A DNA stretch of 64,000 bases from Morinoia aosen (GCA_030386875.1 CM059563.1:36866139-36930138); one strand, 5' to 3'; shown: positions 32,336 to 46,780, numbered from the stretch's first letter. The notes: generated by a model from the letters alone, not told the origin. Program-made: numbers and translations.

Positions 32336-32620
32336 CTTCGATTTTATTTTTTAAGCGCTTTGTCTTTTGTTCCTTTGTGATGCGTAGCTGTTGCAGTTTT
32401 CGTGTCTGTTTTAAAAAATATTTTTGCTTTAAAAATGTTTTTTGTTCAAATATCTGGCTCATGTTTTTCTATTTTACGTACGACTTTTCTATCATTCCAG
32501 ATTTCTTAGCTGAAGATGGGTTTCGGCCCGAAACGTTCTTATAGATGACCACAAATATGTTTTTTTAATTTTTGAAAAAATACCATGCTTTGTGGTGTAG
32601 TTCTTGCCCTGAATTTTATA
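32336..32620. repeat. PLE right inverted terminal repeat
   Basis: 285-bp reverse complement of 29835-30119. Its last three bases (32618-32620) overlap the TSD, because the repeat end and the target share ATA. It follows the ORF stop (32267) after 68 bp. In sense orientation it carries CTGAAGA (32510-32516), GGG/CCC arms and CGAAAC (32529-32534). Confidence 0.92.
32510..32534 (+). ncRNA. Possible hammerhead-ribozyme-like core in the PLE terminal repeat
   Basis: The right terminal repeat contains CTGAAGA, then TGGGTTTCGGCCC, then GAAAC on the sense strand. This matches the order of the hammerhead catalytic core (CUGANGA, helix II, GAAA), and PLE pLTRs are known to encode hammerhead motifs. Helix II would be only GGG/CCC with an unpaired U, and I could not identify helices I and III or the cleavage site by eye. 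A simple hairpin (GTTTCGG-C-CCGAAAC) is the alternative. Confidence is low. Confidence 0.3.
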
Positions 32621-34379
32621 AAATGAAATTAACAAAAGAAACGTTAATAAAGATTTCTGACTTACAACTAAGGAGAAAATTCACAGCTAGCGTGACGACA
32701 CCAATTTTAATCTGTGATTGGGTTTCACTCTACTTATAAATTCGAAGCCTGCCAACAGACAACGTCAGCGTTACTGGCAGTCACAGCAGCAGACACAATA
32801 CCGCATGGCTTCCTATATAAAATAAAGTAAAATTAACAGAAACGTTAATAAAACTTCCTGACTTACAACTAAGGAGAAAATACACAGCTAGAATGACGAC
32901 ACCAATTTTTATCAGTGATAGGGTTTCACTCTACTTCTAAATTCGAAGCCTGCCAACAGACAGCTTCAACGTTACTGGCAGTCACAGCAGCAGACACAAT
33001 ACCGCAAGGCTTCATATGTATAATAAAATAAAAAAGAAACGTTAATAAAAATTCCTGACTTACAACTAAAGAGAAAATTCACAGCTAGAATGACGACACC
33101 AATTTCTATCAGTGATAGGGTTTCACTCTACTTCTAAATTGGAAGCCTGCCAACAGTCAGCGTCAGCGTTACTGGCAGTCACATCAGCAGACACAATACC
33201 GCATGGCTTCCTGTGTATAATAAAATAAAATTAATAAAAAAAAACGTAATAAAAATTCCTGACACACAACTAAAAAGAAAATTCAAAGCTAGAATGACGA
33301 CACCAATTTCTATCAGTGATAGGGTTTCACTCTACTTTTAAATTCGAAGCCTGCCAACAGTCAGCGTCAGCGTTACTGGCAGTCACAGCAGCAGTCACAA
33401 CACCGCAAGGCTTCCCATGTAAAATAAAATAAAATTAACAAAAGAAACGTTGATAAAAATTCCTGACCTACAACTAAGAAGAAAATTCACAGCTAGAATG
33501 ACGACACCAATTTTTATCAGTGATAGGGTTTCACTCCACTTATAAATTCGAAGCCTGCCAACAGACAACGTCAGCGTTACTGGCAGTTACAGCAGCAGAC
33601 ACAATACCGCAAGGCTTCCTATGTAAAATAAAGTAAAATTAACAAAAGAAACGTTAATAAAAATTAATGAACTACAACAAGGAAGAAAATTCACAGCTAG
33701 AATGACGACACCAATTTTAATCAGTGATTGGGTTTCACTCTACTTCTAAATTCGAAGCCTGCCAACAGTATGCGTCAGCGTTACTGGCAGTCACAGCAGC
33801 AGTCACAACACCGCAAGGCTTCCCATGTAAAATAAAATAAAATTAACAAAAGAAACGGTAATAAAAATTCCTGACCTACAACTAAGGAGAAAATTCACAG
33901 CTAGAATGACGACACCAATTTTTTTCAGTGATAGGGTTTCACTCTACTTCTGAATTCGAAGCCTGCCAACAGACAGCGTCAGCGTTAATGGCAGTCACAG
34001 CAGCAGACACAATACTGCAAGGCTTCCTATGTAAAATAAAATAGAATTAACACAAGAAGCGTTGATAAAAATTTATGACCTACAACTAAGAAGAAAATTC
34101 ACAGCTAGAATGACGATACCAATTTTAATCAGTGATTGGGTTTCACTCTACTTCTAAATTCGAAGCCTGCCAACAGTCAGCGTCAGCGTTACTGGCAGTC
34201 ACAGCAGCAGACACAATACCGCAAGGCTTCCTATGTAAAATAAAATAAAATTAACAAAAGAAAAGTTAATAAAAATTCCTGACTTACAACTAAGAAGAAA
34301 ATTCACAGCTAGAGTGACGACACCAATTTTAATCAGTTATTGGGTTTCACTCTACTTCTAAATTCGAAGCCTGCCAACA

Positions 34380-37300
34380 GACAGCTTCAGCGTTTCTGGC
34401 AGTCACAGCAGCAGACACAATACCGCAAGGCCTCCTATGTAAAAAAAATTAACAAAGAAACGTAAATAAAAATTCCTGACTTATAACTAAGGAGAAAATT
34501 CACAGCTAGAATGATGACACCAAGTTTTATCAGTGATTGGGTTTCGCTCTACTTCTAAATTCGAATCCTGCAAACAGACAGCGTCATCGTTACTGGCAGT
34601 CGAAGCAGCAGACACAATACCGCATGGCTTCCTATATAAAATAAAATTAAATTAACAGAAACGTTAATAAAACTTCCTGACTTACAACTAAGGAGAAAAT
34701 TCACAGCTAGAATGACGACACCAATTTTTATCAGTGATAGGGTTTCACTCTACTTCTATATTCGAAGCCTGCCAACAGACAGCTTCAGCGTTACTGGCAG
34801 TCACAGCAGCAGACACAATACCGCAAGGCTTCATATGTATAATAAAATAAAATTAATAAAAGAAACGTTAATAAAAATTCCTGACTTACAACCAAAGAGA
34901 AAATTCACAGCTAGAATGACGATACCAATTTCTATCAGTGATAGGGTTTCACTCTACTTCTAAATTCGAAGCCTGCAAACAGTCAGCGTCAGCGTTACTG
35001 GCAGTCACAGCAGCAGAGACATTACCGCAAGGCTTCCTATGTAAAATAAAATAAAATTAATAAAAGATACGTTAATAAAAATTCCTGACTTACAACTAAG
35101 AAGAAAATTTACAGCTAGAATGACGACATCAATTTTTATCAGTGATCGGGTTTCACTATACTTCTAAATTCGAAGCCTGCCAACAGACAGCGTCAGCGTT
35201 ACTGGCAGTCATAGCAGCAGACACAATACCGCAAAGCTTCCTATGTATAATAAAATAAAATTATTAAAAAAAAACGTTGATAGAAATTCCTGACTCACAA
35301 CTAAAGAGAGAATTAAAGCTAGAATGACGACACCAATGTTTATCAGTGATTGGGTTCTACTCAACTTCTAAATTCGAAGCCTGCCAACTGTCAGCGTTAG
35401 CGTTACTGGCAGTCACAGCAGCAGAGACAATACCGCATGGCTTCCTATGTAAAATAAAATAAAATTAACGAAAGATACGTTGATAAAAATTCCTGACCTA
35501 CAACTAAGAAGAAAATTCACAGCTAGAATGACGAAACCAATTTTTATCAGTGATTGGGTTTCACTCTACTTCTAAATTCGAAGCCTGCCAACAGTCAGCG
35601 TCAGCGTTACTGGCAGTCACAGCAGCAGACACAATACCGCGAGGCTTCCTTGTAATATAAAATAAAATTAACAAAAGAAACGTTAATAAAAATTCCTCAC
35701 CTACAACTAAGAAGAAAATTCACAGCTAGAATGACGACACCAATTTAATGAGTTATTGGGTTTCACTCTACTTCTAAATTCGATGCCTGCCAACAGACAG
35801 CGTCAGCGTTACTGGCAGTCACAGCAGCAGATACAATACCGCAAGGCTTCCTAAGTGAAAAAAATTAACAAAAGAAACGTTAATAAAAATTCCTTATTTA
35901 CTACTAATTAAAAAATTCAGAGCTAGAATGACGACACAAATTTTTATACGTGATAGGGTTTCACTCTACTTCTAAATTCGAATCCTGCAAACAGACAGCG
36001 TCAGCGTTACTGGCAGTCACAGCAGCAGACACAATACCGCAAGGCTTCCTATGTAAAATAAAGTAAAATTAACAGAAACGTTAATAAAACTTCCTGACTT
36101 ACAACTAAGGAGAAAATTCACACCTAGAATGGCGACACCAATTTTTATCAGTGATAAGGTTTCACTGTACTTCTAAATTCGAAGCCCGCCAACAGTCAGC
36201 GTCAGCGTTACTGGCTGTCACAGCAGCAGAGACAATACCGCAAGGCTTCCTATATAAAATAAAATAAAATTAACAAAAGATACGTTAATAAAAATAACTG
36301 ACTTACAACTAAGAAGAAAATTCACAGCTAGAATGACGACACCAATTTTTATCAGTGATAGGGTTTCACTCTACTTCTAAATTCGAAGCCTGCCAACAGA
36401 CAGCGTCAGCGTTACTGGCAGTCAGAGCAGCAGACACAATACCGCAAGGCTTACTATGAAAAATAAAATAAAATTAACAAAAGATACGTTGATAAAAATA
36501 CCTGACCTACAACTAAGAAGAAAATTCACAGCTAGAATGACGACACCAATTTTTATCAGTGATAGGGTTTCACTCTACTTATAAATTCGAAGCCTGCCAA
36601 CAGACAGCGTCAGCGTTACTGGCAGTCACAGCAGCAGACACAATACCGCAAGGCTTCCTATGTAAAATATAATAAAATTAACAAAAGAAACGTTAATAAA
36701 AATTCCTGACTTACAACAAAGAAGAAAATTCACAGCTAGAATGACGACACCAATTTTTATCAGTGATAGGGTTTCACTCTACTTCTAAATTCGAAGCCTG
36801 CCAACAGGCAGCGTCAGCGTTAATGGCAGTCACAGCAGCAGACACAATACCGCAAGGCTTCATATGTAAAATAAAATAAAATTAATAAAAGAAACGTTAA
36901 TAATAATTTCTGACTTACAACCAAAGAGAAAATTCACAGCTAGAATGACGATACCAATTTCTATCAGTGATAGGGTTTCACTCTACTTCTAAATTCGAAG
37001 CCTGCCAACAGACAGCTTCAGCGTTACTGGCAGTCACAGCAGCAGACACAATACCGCAAGGCCTCCTATGTGAAAAAAATTAACAAAGAAACGTTAATAA
37101 AAATTCCTGACTTATAACTAAGGAGAAAATTCACAGCTAGAATGATGACACCAATTTTTATCAGTGATTGGGTTTCGCTCTACTTCTGAATTCGAATCCT
37201 GCAAATAGGCAGCGTCATCGTCACTGGCAGTCACAGCAGCAGACACAATACCGCATGGCTTCCTATATAAAATAAAATTAAATTAACAGAAACGTTAATA

Positions 37301-38080
37301 AAACTTCCTGACTTACAACTAAGGAGAAAATTCACAGCTAGAATGACGACACCAATTTTTATCAGTGATAGGGTTCAACTCTACTTCTATATTCGAAGCC
37401 TGCCAACAGACAGCTTTAGCGTTACTGGCAGTCACAGCAGCAGACACAATACCGCAAGGCTTCATATGTATAATAAAATAAAATTAATAAAAGAAACGTT
37501 AATAAAAATTCCTGACTTACAACTAAAGAGAAAATTCACAGCTAGAATGACGATACCAATTTCTATCAGTGATAGGGTTTCACTCTACTTCTAAATTCGA
37601 AGCCTGCAAACAGTCAGCGTCAGCGTTACTGGCAGTCACAGCAGCAGAGACATTACCGCAAGGCTTCCTATGTAAAATAAAATAAAATTAACAAAAGATA
37701 CGTTGATAAAAATTCCTGACTTACATCTATGAAGAAAATTTACAGCTAGAATGATAACACCAATTTTTATCAGTGATCGGGTTTCACTCTACTTCTAAAT
37801 TTGAAGCCTGCCAACAGACAGCGTCAGCGTTACTGGCAGTCATAGCAGCAGACACAATACCGCAAAGCTTCCTATGTATAATAAAATAAAATTAATAAAA
37901 AAAACGTTAATAAAAATTCCTGACTTACAACTAAAGAGAAAATTAAAGCTAGAATGACGACACCAATGTTTATCAGTAATAGGGTTTTACTCAACTTCTA
38001 AATTCGAAGCCTGCCAACAGTCAGCGTTAGCGTTACTGGCAGTCACAGCAGCAGAGACAATACCGCATGGCTTCCTATGT
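34380..38080. repeat. Higher-order repeat, 2631-bp offset (13 monomers)
   Basis: A block of about five monomers at roughly 34380-35440 recurs at roughly 37010-38080. The offset is exactly 2631 bp where it can be read from the shared 83-codon frames at 34712 and 37343. Shared rare forms include the TTCTATATTCGAAGCC monomer, the GTCATAGCAGCAG variant and the AAATTAAAGCTAGAATG deletion. The same block occurs a third time near 45700-46740. Confidence 0.82.
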
Positions 38081-38128
38081 AAAATAAAATGTCGAAACCA
38101 ATTTTTATCAGTGATAGGGTTTCACTCT
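37994..38128. repeat. Truncated 135-bp satellite monomer (first copy)
   Basis: The distance between successive ACTTCT/ACTTAT landmarks is 135 bp (37994 to 38129) instead of ~203. The poly(A/T) spacer AAAATAAAAT is joined directly to GTCGAAACCAATTTTTATC, so ~68 bp including the AAACGTTAATAAAAATTCC segment is missing. An identical junction occurs at 46646-46780. Confidence 0.9.
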
Positions 38129-41100
38129 ACTTATAAATTCGAAGCCCGCCAACAGACAGCGTCAGCGTTACTGGCAGTCACAGCAGCAGACACAATACCG
38201 CAAGGCTTCCTATGTAAAATAAAATAAAATTAACAAAAGAAACGTTAATAAAAATTCCTGACTTACAACAAAGAATGAAATTCACAGCTAGAATGACGAC
38301 ACCAATTTTAATCAGTGTTTGGGTTTCACTCTACTTCTAAATTCGAAACCTGCCAACAGTCAGCGTCAGTGTTACTGGCAGTCACAGCAGCAGACACATC
38401 ACCGCAAGGCTTCCCATGTAAAATAAAATAAAATTAACAAAAGAAACGTTAATAAAAATTCCTGACCTACAACTAAGGAGAAAATTCACAGCTAGAATGA
38501 CGACACCAATTTTTATCAGTAATAGGGTTTCACTCTACTTCTAATTCGAAGCCTGCCAACAGACAGCGTCAGCGTTAATGGCAGTCACAGCAGCAAACAC
38601 AATACCGCAAGGCTTCCTACGTAAAATAAAATACAATTAATAAAAGAAACGTTAATAAAAATTCCTGACTCACAACTAAGGAGAATATTCACACCTAGAA
38701 TGGCGACACCAATTTTTATCAGTGATAGGGTTTCACTCTACTTCTAAATTCGAAGCCTGCCAACAGACAGCGTCAGCGTTACTGGCAGTCACAGCAGCAG
38801 ACGCAATACCGCAAGGCTTCCTATATATAATAAAATAAAATTATTGAAAGAAACATTAATAAAAATTCCTGACTTACAACTAAAGAGAAAATTCACAGCT
38901 AGATTGACGACACCAATTTTTAACAGTGATACTGTTTCACTCTACTTCTAAATTCGAAGCCCGCCAACAGTCAGCGTCAGCGTTACTGGCAGTCACAGCA
39001 GCAGAGACAATACCGCAAGGCTTCCTATGTAAAATAAAATGAAATTAACAAAAGATACGTTGATAAAAATTCCTGACTTACAACTAAGAAGAAAATTCAC
39101 AGCTAGAATGACGACACTAATTTTTATCAGTGATAGGGTTTCACTCTACTTCTAAATTCGAAGCCAGCCAACAGACAGCCTCAGCGTTACTGGCAGTCAC
39201 AGCAGCAGACACAATACCGCAAGGCTTCCTAAGTGAAATAAAATAAAATTATCAAAGGAAACGTTAAAAAAAATTCCTGACTTACAACTAAGGAGAAAAT
39301 CCACAGCAAGAATGACGACACCAATTTTTATCAGTGATAGGGTTTCACTTTAATTCTAAATTCGAAGCCTGCCAACAGACAGCGTCAGCGTTACTGGCAG
39401 TCACAGCAGCAGACACAATACCGCAAGGCTTCCCATGTAAAATAAAATAAAATTAACAAAAGAAACGTTAAAAAAAATTCCTGACTTACAACTAAGAAGA
39501 AAATTTACAGCTAGAATGACGACATCAATTTTAATCAGTGATTGGGTTTCACTCTACTTCTAAATTCGAAGCCTGCCAACAGTCAGCGTCAGCGTTACTG
39601 GCAGTCACAGCAGCAGTCACAACACCGCAAGGCTTCCCATGTGAAATAAAATAAAATTAACAAAAGAAACGTTAATAAAAATTCCTGACTTACAACTAAG
39701 AAGAAAATTTACTGCTAGAATGACGACACCAATTTTTATCAGTTATCGGGATTCACTCTACCTCTAAATTCGAAGCCGGCCAACAGACAGCGTCAGCGTT
39801 ACTGGCAGTCACAGCAGCAGACACAATACCGCAAGGCTTCCTATGTATAATAAAATAAAATTAATGAAAAAAAACGTTAATAAAAATTCATGACCTACAA
39901 CTAAAGAGAAAATTGAAGCTATAATGACGACACCAATTTTTATCAGTGATAGGGTTTTACTCAACTTCTAAATTCGAAGCCTGCCAACAGTCAGCGTTAG
40001 CGTTACTGGCAGTCACAGCAGCAGAGACAATACCGCAAGGCTTCCTATGTAAAATAAAATAAAATTAACAAAAGATACGTAGATGAAAATTCCTGACCTA
40101 CAACTAAGAAGAAAATTCACAGCTAGAATGACGACACCAGTTTTTATCAGTGATAGGGTTTCACTCTACTTATAAATTCGAAGCCTGCCAACAGACAGCG
40201 TCAGCGTTACTGGCAGTCAAAGCAGCAGACGCAATACCGCAAGGCTTCCTATGTATAATAAAATAAAATTAACAAAAGAAACGTTAATAAAAATTCCTGA
40301 CTTACAACAAAGAAGAAAATTCACAGCTAGAATGACGACATCAATTTTAATCAGTGATTGGATTTCACTCTACTTCTAAATTCGAAGCCTGCCAACAGTC
40401 AGCGTCAGCGTTACTGGCAGTCACAGCAGCAGTCACAACACCGCAAGGCTTCCCATGTGAAATAAAATAAAATTAACAAAAGAAACGTTAATAAAAATTC
40501 CTGACCTACAACTAAGGAGAAAATTCACAGCTACAATGACGACCACAATTTTTATCAGTGATAGGGTTTCACTCTACTTCTAAATTCGAAGGCTGCCAAC
40601 AGACAGCATCAGCGTTGATGGCAGTCACGGCAGCAGACACAATACCGCAAGGCTTCCTTTGTAATATAAAATAAAATTAACAAAAGAAACGTTAATAAAA
40701 ATTCCTCACCTACAACTAAGAAGAAAATTCACAGCTAGAATGACGACACCAATTTAATGAGTTATTGGGTTTCATTCTACTTCTAAATTCGTAGCCTGCC
40801 AACAGACAGCGTCAGCGTTACTGGCAGTCACAGCAGCAGATACAATACCGCAAGGCTTCCTAAGTAAAAAAAATTAACAAAAGAAACGTTAATAAAAATT
40901 CCTTACTTACTACTAATTAAAAAATTCAGAGCTAGAATGACGACACAAATTTTTATCAGTGATAGGGTTTCACTCTACTTCTAAATTCGAAGCCTGCAAA
41001 CAGACAGCGTCAGCGTTACCGGCAGTCACAGCAGCAGACACAATACCGCAAGGCTTCCTATGTAAAATAAAATAAAATTAACAAAAGATACGTTAATAAA

Positions 41101-44100
41101 AATTCCTGACTTACAACTAAGAAGAAAATTCACAGCTAGAATGACGACACCAATTTTTATCAGTGATAGGGTTGCACTCTACATCTAAATTCGAAGCCTG
41201 CCAACAGACAGCGCCAGCGTTACTGGCAGTCACAGCAGCAGACACAATACCGCAAGGCTTACTATGTATAATAAAATAAAATTAATAAAAAAACGTTAAT
41301 AAAAATTCCTGACTAACAACTAAAGAGAAAATTCAAAGCTAGAATGACGACACCAATTTTTATCAGTGATAGGGTTTCACTCAACTTCTAAATTCGAAGC
41401 CTGCCAACAGTCAGCGTCAGTGTTACTGGCAGTCACAGCAGCAGAGACAATACCGCAAGGCTTCCTATGTAAAATAAAATAAAATTAACAAAAGAAACGT
41501 TCATGAAAATTCCTGACTTACAACTAAAAAGAAAATTCACAGCTAGAATGACGACACCAATTTTTATCAGTGATAGGGTTTCACTCTACTTCTAAATTCG
41601 AAGCCTGCTAACAGACAGCGTCAGCGTTACTGTCAGTCACAGCAGCAGAAACAACACCGCACGGTTTCCTATGTACAATAAAATAAAAAAACAGAAGTAA
41701 AGTTAATTATAATTCCAGACTTAAAACTAAGGGGAAAATTCACAGCTAGAATGACGACACCAATTTTATCAGTGATAGGGTTTCACTCTACTTCTTAATT
41801 CGAAGCCTGCCAACAGACAGCGTCAGCGTTACTGGCAGTCACAGCAGCAAACACAATACCTCAAGGCCTCCTATGCAAAATAAGATAAATTTAACAAAAG
41901 AAACGTTGATAAAAATTCCTGACCTACAACTAAGAAGAAAATTCACAGCTAGAATGACGACACCAATTTTTATCAGTGATAGGGTTTCACTCTACTTATA
42001 AATTCGAAGCCTGCCAACAGACAACGTCAGCGTTACTGGCAGTCACAGCAGCATACACAAAACCGCATTGCTTCCTATATAAAATAAAAATAAAATTAAC
42101 AGAAACGTTAATAAAACTTCCTGACTTACAACTAAGGAGAAAATACACAGCTAGAATGACGACACCAATTTTTATCAGTGATAGGGTTTCACTCTACTTC
42201 TAAATTCGAAGCCTGCCAACAGTCAGCGTCAGCGTTACTGGCAGTCACAGCAGCAGAGACAATACCGCAAGGCTTCCTATGTAAAATAAAATAAAATTAA
42301 CAAAAGATACGTTGATAAAAATTCCTGTCCTACAACTAAGAAGAAAATTCACAGCTAGAATGACGACACCAATTTTTATCAGTGAAAGGGTCTCACTCTA
42401 CTTATAAATTCGAAGCCTGCCAACAGACAGCGTCAGCGTTACTGGCAGTCACAGCAGCAGACACAATACCGCAAGGCTTCCTATGTAAAATAAAATAAAA
42501 TTAACAAAAGAAACGTTAATAAAAATTCCTGACCTACAACAAAGAAGAAAATTCACAGCTAGAATGACGACACCAATTTTAATCAGTGATTGGGTTTCAC
42601 TCTACTTCTAAATTCGAAGCCTGCCAACAGTATGCGTCAGCGTTACTGGCAGTCACAGCAGCAGTCACAACACCGCAAGGCTTCCCATGTAAAATAAAAT
42701 AAAATTAACAAAAGAAACGGTGATAAAAATTCCTGACCTACAACTAAGGAGAAAATTCACAGCTAGAATGACGACACTAATTTTTTCAGTGATAGGGTTT
42801 CACTCTACTTCTAAATTCGAAGCCTGCCAACAGACAGCGTCAGCGTTAATGGCAGTCACAGCAGCAGACACAATACTGCAAGGCTTCCTATGTAAAATAA
42901 AATAAAATTAACACAAGAAACGTTAATAAAAATTCCTGACTTACAACAAAGAATGAAATTCACAGCTAGAATGACGACACCAATTTTAATCAGTGTTTGG
43001 GTTTCACCCTACTTCTAAATTCGAAGCCTGCCAACAGTCAGCGTCAGTGTTACTGGCAGTCACAGCAGCAGACACATCACCGCAAGGCTTCCCATGTAAA
43101 ATAAAATAAAATTAACAAAAAAAACGTTAATAAAAATTCCTGACCTACAACTAAGGAGAAAATTCACAGCTAGAATGACGACACCAATTTTTATCAGTAA
43201 TAGGGTTTCACTCTACTTCTAATTCGAAGCCTGCCAACAGACAGCGTCAGCGTTAATGGCAGTCACAGCAGCAAACACAATACCGCAAGGCTTCCTACGT
43301 AAAATAAAATACAATTAATAAAAGAAACGTTAATAAAAATTCCTGACTCACAACTAAGGAGAATATTCACACCTAGAATGGCGACACCAATTTTTATCAG
43401 TGATAGGGTTTCACTCTACTTCTAAATTCGAAGCCTGCCAACAGACAGCGTCAGCGTTACTGGCAGTCACAGCAGCAGACACAACACCGCACGGTTTCCT
43501 ATGTACCATAAAATAAAAAAACAGAAGTAAAGTTAATTATAATTCCAGACTTAAAACTAAGGGAAAAATTCACAGCTAGAATGACGACACCAATATTTAT
43601 CAGTGATAGGGTTTCACTCTACTTCTTAATTCGAAGCCTGCCAACAGACAGCGTCAGCGTTACTGGCAGTCACAGCAGCAAACACAATACCTCAAGGCCT
43701 CCTATGCAAAATAAAATAAATTTAACAAAAGAAACGTTGATAAAAATTCCTGACCTACAACTAAGAAGAAAATTCACAGCTAGAATGACGACACCAATTT
43801 TTATCAGTGATAGGGTTTCACTCTACTTATAAATTCGAAGCCTACCAACAGACAACGTCAGCGTTACTGGCAGTCACAGCAGCATACACAAAACCGCATG
43901 GCTTCCCATATAAAATAAAATAAAATTAACAGAAACGTTAATAAAACTTCCTGACTTACAACTAAGGAGAAAATACACAGCTAGAATGACGACACCAATT
44001 TTTATCAGTGATAGGGTTTCACTCTACTTCTAAATTCGAAGCCTGCCAACAGACAGCTTCAGCGTTACTGGCAGTCACAGCAGCTGACACAATACCACAA

Positions 44101-46645
44101 GGCTTCATATGTATAATAAAATAAAATTAATAAAAGAAACGTAATAAAAATTCCTGACTTACAACTAAAGAGAAAATTCACAGCTAGAAGACGACACCAA
44201 TTTCTATCAGTGATAGGGTTTCACTCTACTTCTAAATTCGAAGCCTGCCAACAGTCAGCGTCAGCGTTACTGGCAGTCACAGCAGCAGACACAATACCGC
44301 AAGGCTTCCTTGTAATATAAAATAAAATTAACAAAAGAAACGTTAATAAAAATTCCTCACCTACAACTAAGAAGAAAATTCACAGCTAGAATGACGACAC
44401 CAATTTAATGAGTTATTGGGTTTCACTCTACTTCTAAATTCGATGCCTGCCAACAGACAGCGTCAGCGTTACTGGCAGTCACAGCAGCAGATACAATACC
44501 GCAAGGCTTCCTAAGTGAAAAAAATTAACAAAAGAAACGTAATAAAAATTCCTTATTTACTACTAATTGAAAAATTCAGAGCTAGAATGACGACACAAAT
44601 TTTTATCAGTGATAGGGTTTCACTCTACTTCTAAATTCGAATCCTGCAAACAGACAGCGTCAGCGTTACTGGCAGTCACAGCAGCAGACACAATACCGCA
44701 AGGCTTCCGATGTAAAATAAAGTAAAATTAACAGAAACGTTAATAAAACTTCCTGACTTACAACTAAGGAGAAAATTCACACCTAGAATGGCGACACCAA
44801 TTTTTACCAGTGATAGGGTTTCACTCTACTTCTAAATTCGAAGCCTGCCTACAGACAGCGTCAGCGTTACTGGCAGTCACAGCAGCAGACGCAATACCGC
44901 AAGGCTTCCTATGCATAATAAAATCAAATTATTAAAAGAAACGTTAATGAAAATCCCTGACTTACAACTAAAGAGAAAATTCACAGCTAGAATGACGACA
45001 CCAATTTTTATCAGTGATAGTGTTTCACTGTACTTCTAAATTCGAAGCCCGCCAACAGTCAGCGTCAGCGTTACTGGCAGTCACAGCAGCAGAGACAATA
45101 CCGCAAGGCTTCCTATATAAAATAAAATAAAATCAACAAAAGATACGTTAATAAAAATAACTGACTTACAACTAAGAAGAAAATTCACAGCTAGAATGAC
45201 GACACCAATTTTTATCAGTGATAGAGTTTCACTCTACTTCTAAATTCGAAGCCTGCCAACAGGCAGCGTCAGCGTTAATGGCAGTCACAGCAGCAGACAC
45301 AATACCGCAAGGCTTCATATGTAAAATAAAATAAAATTAATAAAAGAAACGTCAATAATAATTTCTGACTTACAACCAAAGAGAAAATTCACAGCTAGAA
45401 TGACGATACCAATTTCTATCAGTGATAGGGTTTCACTCTACTTCTAAATTCGAAGCATGCCAACAGTCAGCGTCAGCGTTACTGGCAGTCACAGCAGCAG
45501 AGACAATACCGCAAGGCTTCCTATGTAAAATTGAATAAAATTAACAAAAGATACGTTAATAAAAATTCCTGACTTACAACTAAGAAGAAAATTTACAGCT
45601 AGAATGACGACACCAATTTTATCAGTGATCGGGTTTCACTCTACTTCTAAATTCGAAGCCTGCCAACAGACAGCGTCAGCGTTGCTGGCAGTCACAGCAG
45701 CAGACACAATACCGCAAGGCCTCCTATGTAAAAAAAATTAACAAAGAAACGTTAATAAAAATTCCTGACTTATAACTAAGGAGAAAATTCACAGCTAGAA
45801 TGATGACACCAATTTTTATCAGTGATTGGGTTTCGCTCTACTTCTAAATTCGAATCCTGCAAACAGGCAGCGTCATCGTCACTGGCAGTCACAGCAGCAG
45901 ACACAATACCGCATGGCTTCCTATATAAAATAAAATTAAATTAACAGAAACGTTAATAAAACTTCCTGACTTAGAACTAAGGAGAAAATTCACAGCTAGA
46001 ATGACGACACCAATTTTTATCAGTGATAGGGTTTCACTCTACTTCTATATTCGAAGCCTGCCAACAGACAGCTTCAGCGTTACTGGCAGTCACAGCAGCA
46101 GACACAATACCGCAAGGCTTCATATGTATAATAAAATAAAATTAACAAAAGAAACGTTAATAAAAATTCCTGACTTACAACTAAAGAGAAAATTCACAGC
46201 TAGAATGACGATACCAATTTCTATCAGTGATAGGGTTTCACTCTACTTCTAAATTCGAAGCCTGCAAACAGTCAGCGTCAGCGTTACTGGCAGTCACAGC
46301 AGCAGAGACATTACCGCAAGGCTTCCTATGTAAAATAAAATTAACAAAAGATACGTTAATAAAAATTCCTGACTTACAATTAAGAAGAAAATTTACAGCT
46401 AGAATGACGACACCAATTTTTATCAGTGATCGGGTTTCACTCTACTTCTAAATTTGAAGCCTGCCAACAGACAGCGTCAGCGTTACTGGCAGTCATAGCA
46501 GCAGACACAATACCGCAAAGCTTCCTATGTATAATAAAATAAAATTAATAAAAAAACGTTAATAAAAATTCCTGACTTACAACTAAAGAGAAAATTAAAG
46601 CTAGAATGACGACACCAATGTTTATCAGTAATAGGGTTTTACTCA

Positions 46646-46780
46646 ACTTCTAAATTCGAAGCCTGCCAACAGTCAGCGTTAGCGTTACTGGCAGTCACAG
46701 CAGCAGAGACAATACCGCATGGCTTCCTATGTAAAATAAAGTGTCGAAACCAATTTTTATCAGTGATAGGGTTTCACTCT
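46646..46780. repeat. Truncated 135-bp satellite monomer (second copy)
   Basis: Same 135-bp monomer and same deletion junction (AATAAAGTGTCGAAACC) as at 37994-38128. It is 8652 bp downstream, in the second copy of the ~8.65-kb block. Confidence 0.9.

Larger units (their letters stand above)
29806..32617 (+). mobile_element. Penelope-like element (PLE) with GIY-YIG endonuclease, inactivated
   Basis: A 2812-bp insertion flanked by a 14-bp direct repeat, ATAAAATGAAATTA, at 29792-29805 and 32618-32631. It has inverted terminal repeats of 285 bp, a central reading frame with Penelope-type RT and a C-terminal GIY-YIG domain. Inverted terminal repeats are a usual arrangement of Penelope pLTRs. Two in-frame stops (31062-31064, 31203-31205) inactivate it. 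The domain set resembles EN-containing PLEs of the Neptune/Poseidon type, but the exact family is unassigned. The element is inserted in the same orientation in which the satellite is written here, within one monomer. Confidence 0.95.
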
